64,000 nucleotides of DNA from Pohlia nutans (lineage: Eukaryota > Streptophyta > Bryopsida > Bryales > Mniaceae), in NCBI GenBank assembly GCA_022496805.1, contig CM040087.1, forward strand, positions 33,442,253-33,506,252, given 5' to 3'. Shown piece by piece: positions 21,417 to 31,927 of the stretch. Made by a program: the position numbers and the translations under genes. Position 1 is the stretch's first letter, and every line of letters starts with the position of its first letter. The notes under the pieces were generated by a model. The model saw nothing but the letters and a program-made list of their open reading frames with translations. It did no database searches and had not been told where the DNA came from.

Positions 21417-21675
21417 TATTGAGGTAATTGATGTACGGTAGTATTGCTAGGAGCCAAAGAGGTTTGGGTGCTAAATAATGGTGTGTGGGAAGAGGGGTTA
21501 GGTATGGGCTGATCTCTAGAGTGTCCTTGTGATGAGTTATCCCATATGGTTTGTCCATGGTGACCCCCTAGTGTACACTACTTAAGGTGGAAGGTCTTTG
21601 AGTAAAGATCATCTCTTTCTACGCATTCCTTGTGTGTGTGTGTGTGCCTTGTGCTCTCATCTCTTACCTTCAATA
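21417..21675 (+). repeat. 5' LTR of copia1
   Basis: 259 bp, TATTGAGG...CTTCAATA. It contains ACTACTTAAG and a (GT)n run before TGCCTTGTGC. It differs from the 3' LTR at four sites. Confidence 0.95.
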
Positions 21676-21689
21676 GGTTATGGGCCCAC
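21676..21689 (+). promoter_or_regulatory. Primer-binding site, initiator tRNA-Met anticodon arm type
   Basis: GGTTATGGGCCCAC begins at the first base after the LTR. It is complementary over 14 nt to GTGGGCCCATAACC, the anticodon arm of eukaryotic initiator tRNA-Met. It does not match the tRNA 3' end (which would need TGGTATCAGAGC). This is the half-tRNA priming arrangement known from Drosophila copia. The identical site follows the 5' LTR of copia2 (54421-54434, minus). Confidence 0.8.
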
Positions 21690-22503
21690 TCATGTGTGTT
21701 GCATGAGTCTTTGATTGCATTGAGGCAATTAGTTCGAGGTCGTTGCGGAAGGGGTTGATTTGGAGCTTTTGGGAGCATTTTGGAGCGTTTTGGAGGAGTC
21801 TTCTCTCTTGGAGGTGTGCACGGGCTGAAGTTACACGTGGGAGCACTCTTCTTGGTCGATCTCTTCCTTTGGATTTCCAAGTTTTTCATTCCAAGCCTCT
21901 TTTGTAAGTGGAACGTCGTTTCGTTCAATTTGATGCACTTGTGGTCATACAAGTGATTTGTGAGGTGTTGAGGCTCTAAGGGAGGGTCTATGGTCTGATC
22001 TAAGTGATTGGGCACTTGCATTGAGGTGTTGCATGTGTTTCATAGCCTTGGAGTGCTCAAATTTTCATTTGGGGTTACTTTATGCACTTGGGCGCACAAA
22101 GGTGCGGTTTTGAGCAATTTCAATGCATTTAGGGTTTCAAGGGGCTTATGTGAGTCCATGAGCATTGATATAGTGCTATTGAGGGACACAAAGGTGTTGA
22201 TTACGTGCATTGAGTGATTGGGAACACTAAGGTGTTGATTTGGGTCAATCGGAGTGGTGGGAGCTCCATTGAGTGATTTGAGGTGTTTTGGTTAACATCT
22301 TTGCAATTTGGGTGAGCTACCTTCGCATTTGAGTGTTGGAAGGTGTGTGTGGAGCACAAAGGTGCTGATTTGTTGTTTAGGGTTGAACTAGAGGCATCGG
22401 AAGCACAAAGGTGCTACTTTCTATCAAAAAATCATTAAAAAACGAGTGTGGTTATTGAGTTTGAGGGTTTAATTGAGTGAGAAGGCATTCGTGAGTAAGG
22501 ATC
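21690..22503 (+). other. Untranslated leader of copia1
   Basis: About 810 bp between PBS and gag ATG. It contains repeated ACAAAGGTG(C/T) segments and no long ORF on the sense strand. It is a plausible packaging leader. The same CACAAAGGTGC-type repeats occur in the copia2 leader. Confidence 0.5.
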
Positions 22504-25500
22504 ATGGCATCTTATGAGGGTGAGGGTCCGAAAGTGGTGGACAAGTTCGATGGCGTGAATTTCCACTTGTGGAAGTTCAAAATGGAGATGGTCATGGCGG
22601 AGAAGGAGTTGTGGGACATTGTCGATGGTAGTGAGGAGCCCCCTCAATCTACTACCGACCCGGGCGTGATGCAAGCATATTTGAGGCGCGAGAAGAAGGC
22701 ATTTGCCATCTTGGCTCTCAATCTTTCGGATTCCCAACTCGCGCACATTCGTTCGTGCAAAACACCCCGCGAGGCATGGGCCAAGCTTTGCAACATTCAC
22801 GAAGCAAAGAGTTTGGCCAACATATTGTTTTTGCGGCGCAAGTTCTTCACCATCAAGATGGAGGAAGAAGACGACATGTTGGCGCACATCAACAAAGTCA
22901 AGGCACTCGCGGATCAACTCAACGGTGCAGACGTGACCATTTCCGATGGGGATGTTGTGATGACCCTTTTGGAAAGCCTACCACCCTCGTACGAGTATCT
23001 CATTGTGGCCATGGAGTCAAGGCCCATTTCGGAGCTCACATTGGACTATGTGACCTCGCGGTTGTTGCACGAGCTCTCGCGGCGAAAGGAGAATGAGTCT
23101 CGTGGAGATAGTGCGGCTCTCATGGCAAAGCAATCCAAGAATGGAGGCGGTGGGAGCTCTAGCGATAAGGCGTGCTTCTATTGCGGTAAGAAGGGCCACA
23201 TTGCCAAGTTTTGTTACAAACGCAAGAGGGATGAGAAGGGGGAGAGTGCAAACAACACTAAAACTCGTGATGATGATGATGAGTATGCGTTTACTACGCG
23301 GTATGTCTCTTGGGATGCAAGCATGAGTGATGGCAAAGACGAGTATGCAATGATGGCAAGCAATGTATCGTGCAATGGTAGTACGAGTGATTGGATTGTT
23401 GATTCGGGGGCTACAAGCCACATGTCACCGCATAAAACTTGTTTTCATTCGTATGCTCTCATTAACCCAAGGAGGGTGATTTTGGGAGATGATACGGTGC
23501 TTGAGGCCATTGGCAAAGGCCAACTTGTTGTAGACACCGAGGTGAGGGGTCGTGTGAAGACAATCACTATCCAAAATGTCCTCTACGTTCCTAAATTAAC
23601 GGCAAATTTACTATCGGTGCGGCAATTAGTGGCAAAGCACTTGAGGGTTGAGTTTAGTGATAAGGGCTGTTATGTGTTGTCACCGAGTCGAGATGAGGTG
23701 GCCATCATTGAAGAACACGAGGGCTTGTACCACATCAACTTCTCGAAGGTGCATTCTAAGGAATCGGCGGCGTTGGCGCATTCAAACTTGAAGGACGACA
23801 AGTTGGCGTTGTGGCATCGTCGACTCGGCCATTTGAACATCAAGAGTGTGAAGACACTACGCGGCATGGTAAGTGGCATGGACCTTCATCAATTGAAAGT
23901 GGATGCTTCTTCATTCACTTGTGAAGATTGCATTGAAGGCAAGCAACAACGGTTGCCATTTGCGGGTGAAGCGACAACTCGGGCCACGAAGATTTTGGAG
24001 ATCGTGCATTCGGATGTGTGTGGCCCAATGAAGACCACGTCGATAGGAGGTTGCAAGTACTTTGTGACCTTCATCGATGACTTTTCAAGGAAGATTTGGC
24101 TCTACCCAATCAAGGCCAAGAGTGAGTGCTTCGACAAGTTCAAGGAGTTCAAGACATTGGTGGAGAACCAATCCGAGATGAAGATCAAGGTGTTTCGATC
24201 GGACAATGGCGGCGAGTACATGTCCAAGAAGTTTGACGAGCTACTGAAGAAAGAAGGCATCGCACGCCAAACTTCGGCCCCGTACACGCCTCAACAAAAT
24301 GGAGTTGCGGAGCGCGCAAATCGCACCATTGTAGAGATGGCGAGGAGCATGTTGCACGCTCAAAACTTGAAGTTGGACCTTTGGGCGGAAGCGGTGGTGA
24401 ATGCGGTGTACACTCGCAATCGGTGTCCAACAAGCGCAGTTGAAGGCATGACACCGGAGCAAGCGTGGAGTGGGAGGCAACCATGTGTTGCACACATGCG
24501 CATCTTCGGATGCATTGCATACGCAAAGGTTCCCGACGAACGGAGGACTAAACTCGAGGCTAAGGCCTTAAAGTGTGTGTTTCTTGGGTATTGTGAAGGT
24601 ACCAAGGCGTATAGACTCATGTCGGTGGACACGAGGAAGATCATTCGGTCACGTGATGTGACGTTTTGTGAGGAGTCTACGATGGAGGCTCCTTTGGAGG
24701 TTGGTCCAAGTGGGAGTAGTGGAGACGTGTTGGTGGACACACCCTCCAAGTCCCCTAGTGTTGTTGATGTAGGTGATGAGGACGGTGATGACGAAGATGG
24801 TGACACGGAGGTTGTTGAAGCGCCATCGAGCTCAAAGGCCAAGAATGGCGCAAAGGACGCGCAAGAGGAGCAAATTTCTTCAAGCGAGCGGCGGTACCCC
24901 GAGAGATTGCGCAAGCCACCTGGAGAATGGTGGAAGAATCACATCTTCCCTCAAAAGGATGACGAGCATGCGAATGTGGCATTATCGGATGGTCCATTGA
25001 CCATTCGTGAAGCCATGCAAGGTGAGGATGCGGTCAAGTGGGAGCGCGCCATGCAAGAGGAGTACGACTCTCTAATTGCTAATGGTACGTGGCAATTAAC
25101 TCCCATTCCAAAGGATCGCAACCCCATTGGTTGCAAATGGGTGTTTCGGACAAAGAGGGATGTTTCGGGTAATGTGTTGCGTCACAAGGCAAGACTAGTA
25201 GCCAAGGGGTTCGCGCAAGTGCATGGGGTAGACTTTCACGAGACGTTTGCTCCTGTGGCCAAGTTCACCACCATTCGATGCATTCTTGCGATTGGAACGG
25301 CCATGGACTTGGAAATGCATCAAATGGATGTGAAAACCGCATTTTTGAATGGCGATTTGGAGGAGGACATCTACATGGTGCAACCCGAGGGCTTTGTGCA
25401 ACAAGGTAATAAGCACCTTGTTTGTAAGTTGCAAAAATCATTGTATGGGTTGAAACAATCTCCAAGAGCGTGGTACCAAAAGATTGACACGTTCTTGCTT

Positions 25501-26592
25501 ACACACGGGTTTACTAGGAGCATTGCGGATCATAGTCTCTACTTCATGCAAGAGGGACAACATGTGGTGATTGTGATCATATATGTTGATGATTTGATCA
25601 TTCTTGCAAGCCTCATGAGTTCAATGAATGCATTAAAAGGCATGCTTGAGAGAGAGTACGAGATGAGTGATCTTGGAGAATTGCACTTTTGTCTTGGTGT
25701 TGAGTTTGTGCGAGACAGGGCTACACGCACTATCACCATGAGTCAAGGCAAGTATGTGATGGACGTGCTCAAGAGATTCGGGATGGAGGATTGTAAGCCC
25801 GTGGCAACACCATTGGATGCAAACTCCAAGCTCGTCAAGCTTTCGGAGGAAGAGTATGCGGCGGAGGCCAAATCCATGGCGGAGGTGCCATACAAGCAAG
25901 CGGTGGGGTCGTTGATATATGCGATGATTGCGACACGGCCCGACCTCGCGTATCCAATTAGCGTGGTGAGTCAACACATGGCGAGACCGGGCTCAATGCA
26001 TTGGATGGTGGTCAAGAGGATCATGCGCTACTTGAAGGGCACAAGCGATGTCAAGTTGTGTCTTGGCAGCAAAGACATTGTGTTGAGCGGCTATTGCGAC
26101 GCGGACTACGCGGGAGACACGAGCAATCGAAGATCGACAACGGGCTACATGTTCAAGGTCGGATCGGGAGCGGTATCGTGGAATAGCAAGCGGCAACAAA
26201 CCACAGCAACATCAACGGTGGAGGCCGAGTACATGGCTACGAGCCATGCCACGAAGGAGGCCATTTGGTTGAGGCAACTAATGGTGGATGTGGGTTGCAC
26301 ACAAGGTGAGGCTACAACGATCATGTGTGACAACCAAGGGTGCATTTCACTTGCAAAGAACCCTACACATCATTCACGCACGAAGCACATTGATGTGCAA
26401 TACCACTTCATTCGGGAGAAGTTGGAATTGGGAGTTATACGGTTGGAGTATTGTCCAACGGAGCACATGGTGGCGGATGTGCTCACAAAGGGTCTTTGTA
26501 GAGACCGACACCAACGATTAGTAATAGCATTTGGACTTAGAGGCTTTGGCTCTACGCAAAGTGGGAGTATTGAGGTAATTGATGTACGGTAG
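22504..26592 (+). CDS. Copia gag-pol polyprotein (1362 aa)
   Basis: One uninterrupted frame from ATG 22504. Gag-like N-terminus (about 1-215), CCHC knuckle CFYCGKKGHIAKFC (about 224-237), aspartic protease DSGATSH (about 300). The integrase zinc region has HRRLGHLN and CEDCIEGK (about 437-480), and its catalytic D, D, E lie in HSDVCG, RSDNGGEY and VAERANRT (about 501-605). Reverse transcriptase YVDD is at about 1027, and RNase H motifs YCDADYAG and EAEYMA at about 1196-1245. The polyprotein makes virus-like particles, copies RNA to cDNA and integrates it. Copia order (integrase before RT) is clear. No gag/pol frameshift exists. The stop codon lies in the 3' LTR. Catalytic residues are all present. 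Confidence 0.97.
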   Translation: MASYEGEGPKVVDKFDGVNFHLWKFKMEMVMAEKELWDIVDGSEEPPQSTTDPGVMQAYLRREKKAFAILALNLSDSQLAHIRSCKTPREAWAKLCNIHEAKSLANILFLRRKFFTIKMEEEDDMLAHINKVKALADQLNGADVTISDGDVVMTLLESLPPSYEYLIVAMESRPISELTLDYVTSRLLHELSRRKENESRGDSAALMAKQSKNGGGGSSSDKACFYCGKKGHIAKFCYKRKRDEKGESANNTKTRDDDDEYAFTTRYVSWDASMSDGKDEYAMMASNVSCNGSTSDWIVDSGATSHMSPHKTCFHSYALINPRRVILGDDTVLEAIGKGQLVVDTEVRGRVKTITIQNVLYVPKLTANLLSVRQLVAKHLRVEFSDKGCYVLSPSRDEVAIIEEHEGLYHINFSKVHSKESAALAHSNLKDDKLALWHRRLGHLNIKSVKTLRGMVSGMDLHQLKVDASSFTCEDCIEGKQQRLPFAGEATTRATKILEIVHSDVCGPMKTTSIGGCKYFVTFIDDFSRKIWLYPIKAKSECFDKFKEFKTLVENQSEMKIKVFRSDNGGEYMSKKFDELLKKEGIARQTSAPYTPQQNGVAERANRTIVEMARSMLHAQNLKLDLWAEAVVNAVYTRNRCPTSAVEGMTPEQAWSGRQPCVAHMRIFGCIAYAKVPDERRTKLEAKALKCVFLGYCEGTKAYRLMSVDTRKIIRSRDVTFCEESTMEAPLEVGPSGSSGDVLVDTPSKSPSVVDVGDEDGDDEDGDTEVVEAPSSSKAKNGAKDAQEEQISSSERRYPERLRKPPGEWWKNHIFPQKDDEHANVALSDGPLTIREAMQGEDAVKWERAMQEEYDSLIANGTWQLTPIPKDRNPIGCKWVFRTKRDVSGNVLRHKARLVAKGFAQVHGVDFHETFAPVAKFTTIRCILAIGTAMDLEMHQMDVKTAFLNGDLEEDIYMVQPEGFVQQGNKHLVCKLQKSLYGLKQSPRAWYQKIDTFLLTHGFTRSIADHSLYFMQEGQHVVIVIIYVDDLIILASLMSSMNALKGMLEREYEMSDLGELHFCLGVEFVRDRATRTITMSQGKYVMDVLKRFGMEDCKPVATPLDANSKLVKLSEEEYAAEAKSMAEVPYKQAVGSLIYAMIATRPDLAYPISVVSQHMARPGSMHWMVVKRIMRYLKGTSDVKLCLGSKDIVLSGYCDADYAGDTSNRRSTTGYMFKVGSGAVSWNSKRQQTTATSTVEAEYMATSHATKEAIWLRQLMVDVGCTQGEATTIMCDNQGCISLAKNPTHHSRTKHIDVQYHFIREKLELGVIRLEYCPTEHMVADVLTKGLCRDRHQRLVIAFGLRGFGSTQSGSIEVIDVR

Positions 26593-26826
26593 TATTGCTA
26601 GGAGCCAAAGAGGTTCGGGTGCTAAATAATGGTGTGTGGGAAGAGGGGTTAGGCATGGGCTGATCTCTAGAGTGTCCTTGTGATGAGTTATCCCATATGG
26701 TTTGTCCATGGTGACCCCCTAGTGTACACTACTTAAGGTGGAAGGCCTTTGAGTAAAGATCATCTCTTTCTACGCATTCCTTGTGTGTGTGTGTATGCCT
26801 TGTGCTCTCATCTCTTACCTTCAATA
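26568..26826 (+). repeat. 3' LTR of copia1
   Basis: 259 bp with the same ends as the 5' LTR. The gag-pol frame runs 25 nt into it and ends at TAG 26590-26592. Confidence 0.95.
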
Positions 26827-26831
26827 CGGGT

Positions 26832-27805
26832 CCGACCTATCCAATTAGCCAGTCAGTAATTAGAGTGATGCACACTCCTATGGGATGCCAAAATCAGGGG
26901 CTGTCCTTCTAGGCAGCCAATTGTTGGATCCATTACAACGCTGAGGAATGTGTGCAGTGTGTGGAGTGATGCATAGTGCATGGTCATATATGGAGTGATG
27001 CACAATGCAGAGGGGTGCAAGTTTCAGGGATATGGGTCCGTCCACTCCTTCTTGGCAGATAGTAATTGGAGTGATACACAATGTGAAGGGCTGCCAATTT
27101 CAAAGGTTTGGGTCCGAGCTCTCCTTTTACGCTGCCAGTTTATGAAGTGAAACACGATGCAGAGGGGTGCAGATTTCAGGAATCGGGTCCGACCTTCCCA
27201 TCTAGCCAGGCAGTAGTTGTTGAGTTGTACAATGTGGAGGCCTGCCAATTTCAGGGATCGGGTTCCAGTTCTCCTTTTAGGCAGCCAGTTTATGGAGTGA
27301 TGCTTAATACAGACAGTGCAATGGATCAGGGGTCGGGTCCAACTTCTCCTTCTTGGCAGCCATCAGTTAAAGTGATGCACAATGCTGAGGGTGCAAGGCA
27401 TCAGGGATCAGGTCCGACCTCTCCTTCTTGGCACACAGTAATTGATGTGATGCACAAAGCTGAGGGGTGCCAATGTCAAGGATTGGGTCCGAGCTTTCCT
27501 TCTACTCTGCCAGTATTGGAGTGATGCACAATGTTGAGGGTCGCCAAAATGAGGGATCGGGTCCAACCTCTCCTTCTAGACAGCCAGCAATTGGAGTTAT
27601 ACACAGTGCTGTGGAATGCGACCATCAATGGGATCGGGTGCGAGACTCTTTTAGGCAGCCAGTAATTGGTGCGACCTAGAACCACTTTGGGATGCCAACA
27701 TCAAGGGATCAGGTGCAAGCTATCCTTTTAGGCAACCATTATAGGAGTGATGCACTATGCTGTGGGATGCCAGCATCAAGGGACCTAAACCGACACTCTT
27801 TTAGG
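26832..27805. repeat. Degenerate satellite, 75-77 bp unit, about 12 copies
   Basis: A unit of the type GGATCGGGTCCGACCTCTCC, TTCTTGGCAGCCAGTAATT, GGAGTGATGCACAATGCTGAG, GGGTGCCAATTTCA repeats. GGGATCGGGT-type starts near 27329, 27403, 27480, 27553 and 27630 give spacings of 74-77 bp. Open frames across it (for example 27108-27524) arise because some spacings are multiples of three. The array borders the E element at 27814. Confidence 0.85.
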
Positions 27806-27813
27806 CCAACGAC

Positions 27814-28252
27814 GCTAGTTTGTGAGCCTAGAGCGGTGAGCGGTGAGCGGCGAGCGCTGATTTTGTGAGCGGTAAGCCGAAAATGTATTTTCAGACATTT
27901 ATTAATAGAAAATTAAGTATTTATGGAACATTTTTGGTACATCCAAAATCGAGGATATTAAAATTAGAATTTTTTTGGACCCATTACCGTGCCAAAGAGT
28001 ATCCTATTACCGTGGTTATTATCAATTTCCCAAATATATTGCCAAACAAGGGGGGTTTAGGGTATGATGCAGGAAAGTGTAAGCTGGATTTTTTAATTTC
28101 AGAAATCACAGATATTATGAAAAGATACATATTTATTGATAGCCATAACAAATCAATTTCAAATCCAACACAACTGCAAAAGGCTATAGGATAATTCTAG
28201 AAGCTACGTCAGATACCATTTTGCACGTAGATAAACTGTAAATGCACTGGAT
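27814..28252. repeat. Left terminal region of E copy C
   Basis: Terminal GAGCGGTGAGC repeats to about 27865 and the subterminal CCTATTACCGTGG motif. The rest (28025-28252) is AT-rich and becomes the 3' flank of the transposase. Confidence 0.6.
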
Positions 28253-31200
28253 TCACTCTATCATAGGAGTGCTTCTCATAATCCCAGATGCTAATAGAAG
28301 ATGCTTGACTTCGTTGAAGCTGAGACTCGGGGCATGTACGAAACTATCCTTTTGAACGTCAGCTTTGCAAATGAACCGATATATGTAGTAGAGATGCTTA
28401 CAGTTCACATACTGCCCTCGTTTGCCAATAGAGGCCACGGCCATCGTCTTGAAGTCCAAGCAGGTACACTCCGGGTAGTTGCTAACTGTGATTCGATAAA
28501 CGTTGTGGTTAGGCTCCGCACCAGATTGTAGGGAGATTATAGTCCCAAAGCCAGGGTGTGAAAGTACGGTGACATCGATGATTGTCCCTTGAACGTTTCT
28601 CGCACTCTCCCACTTGTTGCGTTGATCCGTAGATGGAACTTTTGGAGCGCGTCGGATCTTCTTTCCGTTTCGGGTGGTAGGAAACAACTCCGGCTGAGCT
28701 ACGCCAGGATGGTCAAATTGGACAGGTTCAAAACCACGCAGGTGCGAAAACAATCGACGGGGGGAGAATCCAGGGCGCTGTTGGAGACAGAATCCAGCTT
28801 CCTCCAAACAGAGGATCTCTTCGCAAGTAAGTTTGGTTCCAATGAGGACAGGCCATACATTTGGAACATCAGGCCAAGAATGCACCCAGGATCTTTTGCT
28901 GCACATAACGCATCGGTTGATGTCATCAGCGCAAAACCAGAAATTAGAAGTCACTTCTCGTTTAGTGAGATATTCAGACTTCTTCCCCCTATATGTTGGA
29001 GCTGTTGTGCCATTGGGCCCCTTCGCAATTTTAGCCGAACAACGCCTTCCCGTAACCGCTTGGTTTGCAGAACACTTTGTGCTAGACTTATGAGAAATGC
29101 GTGCAATGTGCCATTCGCTAGTATTGCAATCTGATTCTAACACGCTCGTCACATGCGGCACCTCGAGTGAAACCTCTACCGCTGTTGGAGGTGTGCTTGA
29201 GTCTGCTATCGCCTTTGTGGAGCGCGTTTGCACTCTAGGCTGAGAGTAGTTCACTTTATCGGGGCGATGAGAATCACCCTCAGAGCCAATCGGGAGGTCG
29301 AGTTTCCTCTTGGTTGAGCCAAAGACCTCTTCTCCTTCCAAGTGCGAGATGCGTGTGCACAGCTCCTCTGCACCAGGCATCATACTTAGGGCAGTTGCAA
29401 TTTTCAAGGGATCTCCCGATCGACGCGCGGCTCTCAACCGCAATTCACACTTTGATGGACCCATTCCAGTGGCGCGGCCCTTCAAGTATGCCCGGTAGTT
29501 CGTAGCTTGCATGAATGCTCGAATGAAGTCATCCACGGTGGCGACATAGAGATCATCACCCCGATTCCCGGATTGTTGTTTCCACTTGTTGTAGACAGTC
29601 TCTGCAAGGTTGCAAGACGGCGTGTCTGCCATCTCCTCTAGACTGAATCCCTGCATAGAAGGACAAACCATGAGTAACGATTTATTTACTACGTCAGAAT
29701 GGCACAGTGATACAACATTTGAAGAGATTAGAAGTGCACTTACCATTTGCATGAAGCCGCCCCATTGTCGATACCAAAAATGCCAAAAAGCAAGCCAGAG
29801 GTCCAAATCACGAATAGCATCCTCCGATGTAGCTCCGGCGGATAGCCACCAAGCTCTGATCGCCAAATACCGAGTGTCGGCCTCTTCCATGGACTTGGAA
29901 TTCTTGTATTGCTTACATAAGAGGTTGTGTTGGAACTGCATATCATGTTTGATAAAATTCTGAGTGTGTCGGTTCAGAGAAGTAGTCCAATGCAACAAGC
30001 AAGTGCGCTCCCGATTCTCCATTGGTTGTTTGGGGTCCCCCGAACCGTAAATCGTGCGAACGGCGTTCCAATTCGCTTGAGCGCTGTCAGCCATGAATCC
30101 CTTGAAGTTCACGTCTGCAACTCCATTGGCAGCCATGACCTCATTTAAGGATCTCCACATGATGCATTGCGCGGCGGTGTCTTCCGATTGCATATCACAA
30201 ACGGCGATTGTCATCACTTTGCAATATGCATTGTCGTACACGTGGCACGCCATGGTGGTCCAATTCTTGACACGCTTGACGTGATCAAACATGATCCACG
30301 AATTCTCCAAATTGCCGCCTGATTGCATTCTCTTGATAAGATCTACTCCACTCCCGGCACCATCTGTGAGCATCTTAAAGAGGAAGACCTTCTCCTTGCC
30401 TTGTCCCGGAAAGATGTTGCCATGTATGAACTCAATTTTACTATAATCCTTCAATGCCATGATGGCATCAATGACTCCAGCCTTACCGGGAGTGTGCTTC
30501 AAGGAGACAATGTCATTGCGCACACTCGGAGAAGCTAGCAACTCGAACTTGTCCATGACAGCCTCCAATGACTTTCCAGTGAGCATTTGCTTTGGCCCTT
30601 CACCATTGTGAAGGAGCTCCGAATCCAACATCTCTTTACTACAAGAGAGTGTTATAGCCGAGATCTTAGCTTGTGGAGTACGGGCTACCTCTGTCTCAAG
30701 TATTGAAGAGATATTATCTAACGTTTCGCGGCATATTCCGTCGGAGACAGGATGCTCATGGTGACCTAAATGCACGCAGGCTCTACTTCTATCTCCTCTA
30801 CTAAAAATTCTGTACATACGAGCATTGCAAGTTGCTAGACATGACGGAGGAGAATTGCAAATTCTGCAAGTGATAGTAGAGGAAAGGGGAGGATCCATAC
30901 CAACAGAGAAAGGAGTCACAGTATTCCCTTCCCATTCGGTCATGTTCTTCCTAGAAGATCTTGAAAGGAAGTCGCATTTCGTGTTCTGACATTGTAAGTG
31001 ACCCACGCAAGTGGCTCGTCTGAACGTGAGCCCCCAATCATTTCGTATGTTTGACGTCTTCGTGCGACACCAAGTGTGACCATCGTATTTCTTGTCCATG
31101 CCGTCCATATGTTTTCCGATTGATGAAGTCGATGACGTCGACGGGGGAGGTAACTCGAAGACGACTTCACCATCAAACGTGGGAGGAAGGTAATTCACTC

Positions 31201-31927
31201 TCTCATACCGGATCTTATCGAAATCAACAAGTTTCAACTCGTTCTTGGAGCCTCAAATAGTGACCAAGCTTTTCAGACATTGCATAATACTCGGACAATC
31301 TCTCGGGGTGGGATACAGAGGAGGCTTTGAGAAAGAAGACTGTCCAAGACTACTAGCAGGGGATGGATAGGGTTCGGGAGTCCTGAACGAATGGGCTGGT
31401 GAACCTGTAGACCCAAGATTCTCTATAGTAGTGAAAGATTTCTGAGGGGTAGAACGAGGGAGGACGGTGGCCGGCACAGCGGCACCATTTGCAGAAGGCT
31501 CATCATCAGAAGAATCACTCAATACCTGCACTATTTTCTCTAGGCTCTCTATCTTCACTGCATGAAGAGAAGGCAATTGAACTGATGATGTACCCGAGTC
31601 AAGGATATTATGCTCAGTTGTCGCAGCAATTTGAACGGAGGTTAAACCAAAACATCTATAGCGTCCAGGATCAAGATTCCAGTACACCCCCACATCGTTG
31701 AGTAGCGACAATTGATAAACGGTTTTTTCAATCTCACCGGATTCTAAAAGGACTTCTTCTACAATGTGCATGGAATAAAGAGCATAACCAAAACTAAGAT
31801 TCAAGACACTCTCAGTGACTATGGCAGAGCCACTGTCAGTCAATGGGAAAACCAAGGGGACTTCGAACCCGGTCGCACGAATGAATGCCATCTCTTTGTC
31901 GTCCTCAACAGAAGAATGACTCTGCAA
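28253..31927 (-). pseudogene. Mutator-like transposase with SWIM finger, one premature stop
   Basis: Frame runs from ATG 31927 to 28253 (about 1190 residues after removing one intron). N-terminal Pro/Ser/acidic region. A WRKY-GCM1/FLYWCH-like Cys/His finger follows (YDGHTWCRTKTSNIR, CVGHLQCQNTKCDF, RACVHLGHHEHP; about 31110-30750). MULE-like core: DNAYCKVMTIAVCD, FKGFMADSAQANW, then RTCLLHWTTSLNRH, the C..H block typical of MULEs. C-terminal SWIM finger CTCLDF...CKHLYYIY (about 28475-28385). GTAAGT...TATGCAG at 29743-29651 is a 93-bp intron that happens to be open. TGA at 31255-31253 replaces a sense codon seen in copy B. It would cut and paste E elements; this copy is probably inactive. Confidence 0.75.

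Larger units (their letters stand above)
21417..26826 (+). mobile_element. Intact Ty1/Copia retrotransposon (copia1), 5410 bp
   Basis: Two 259-bp LTRs (21417-21675, 26568-26826) flank one gag-pol ORF. Target duplication CGGGT lies at 21412-21416 and 26827-26831. LTR ends are TATTGAGGTAA...TTCAATA, not TG...CA. A PBS follows the 5' LTR directly and a purine tract (AAAGTGGGAG) precedes the 3' LTR. I count four LTR differences, all C/T or G/A transitions. With all parts present and the ORF open it could be autonomous. It inserted into satellite DNA. Confidence 0.95.

Noticed and set aside
24185..24914. Long antisense ORFs within both Copia coding regions
   Set aside because: Mirror frames of a well-supported gag-pol gene; both Copia copies show them because the sense sequence is conserved.
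27108..27524. 138-codon ORF in the satellite
   Set aside because: Unit spacing varies between 74 and 77 bp, so the frame is not maintained across copies. It is a by-product of the repeat.
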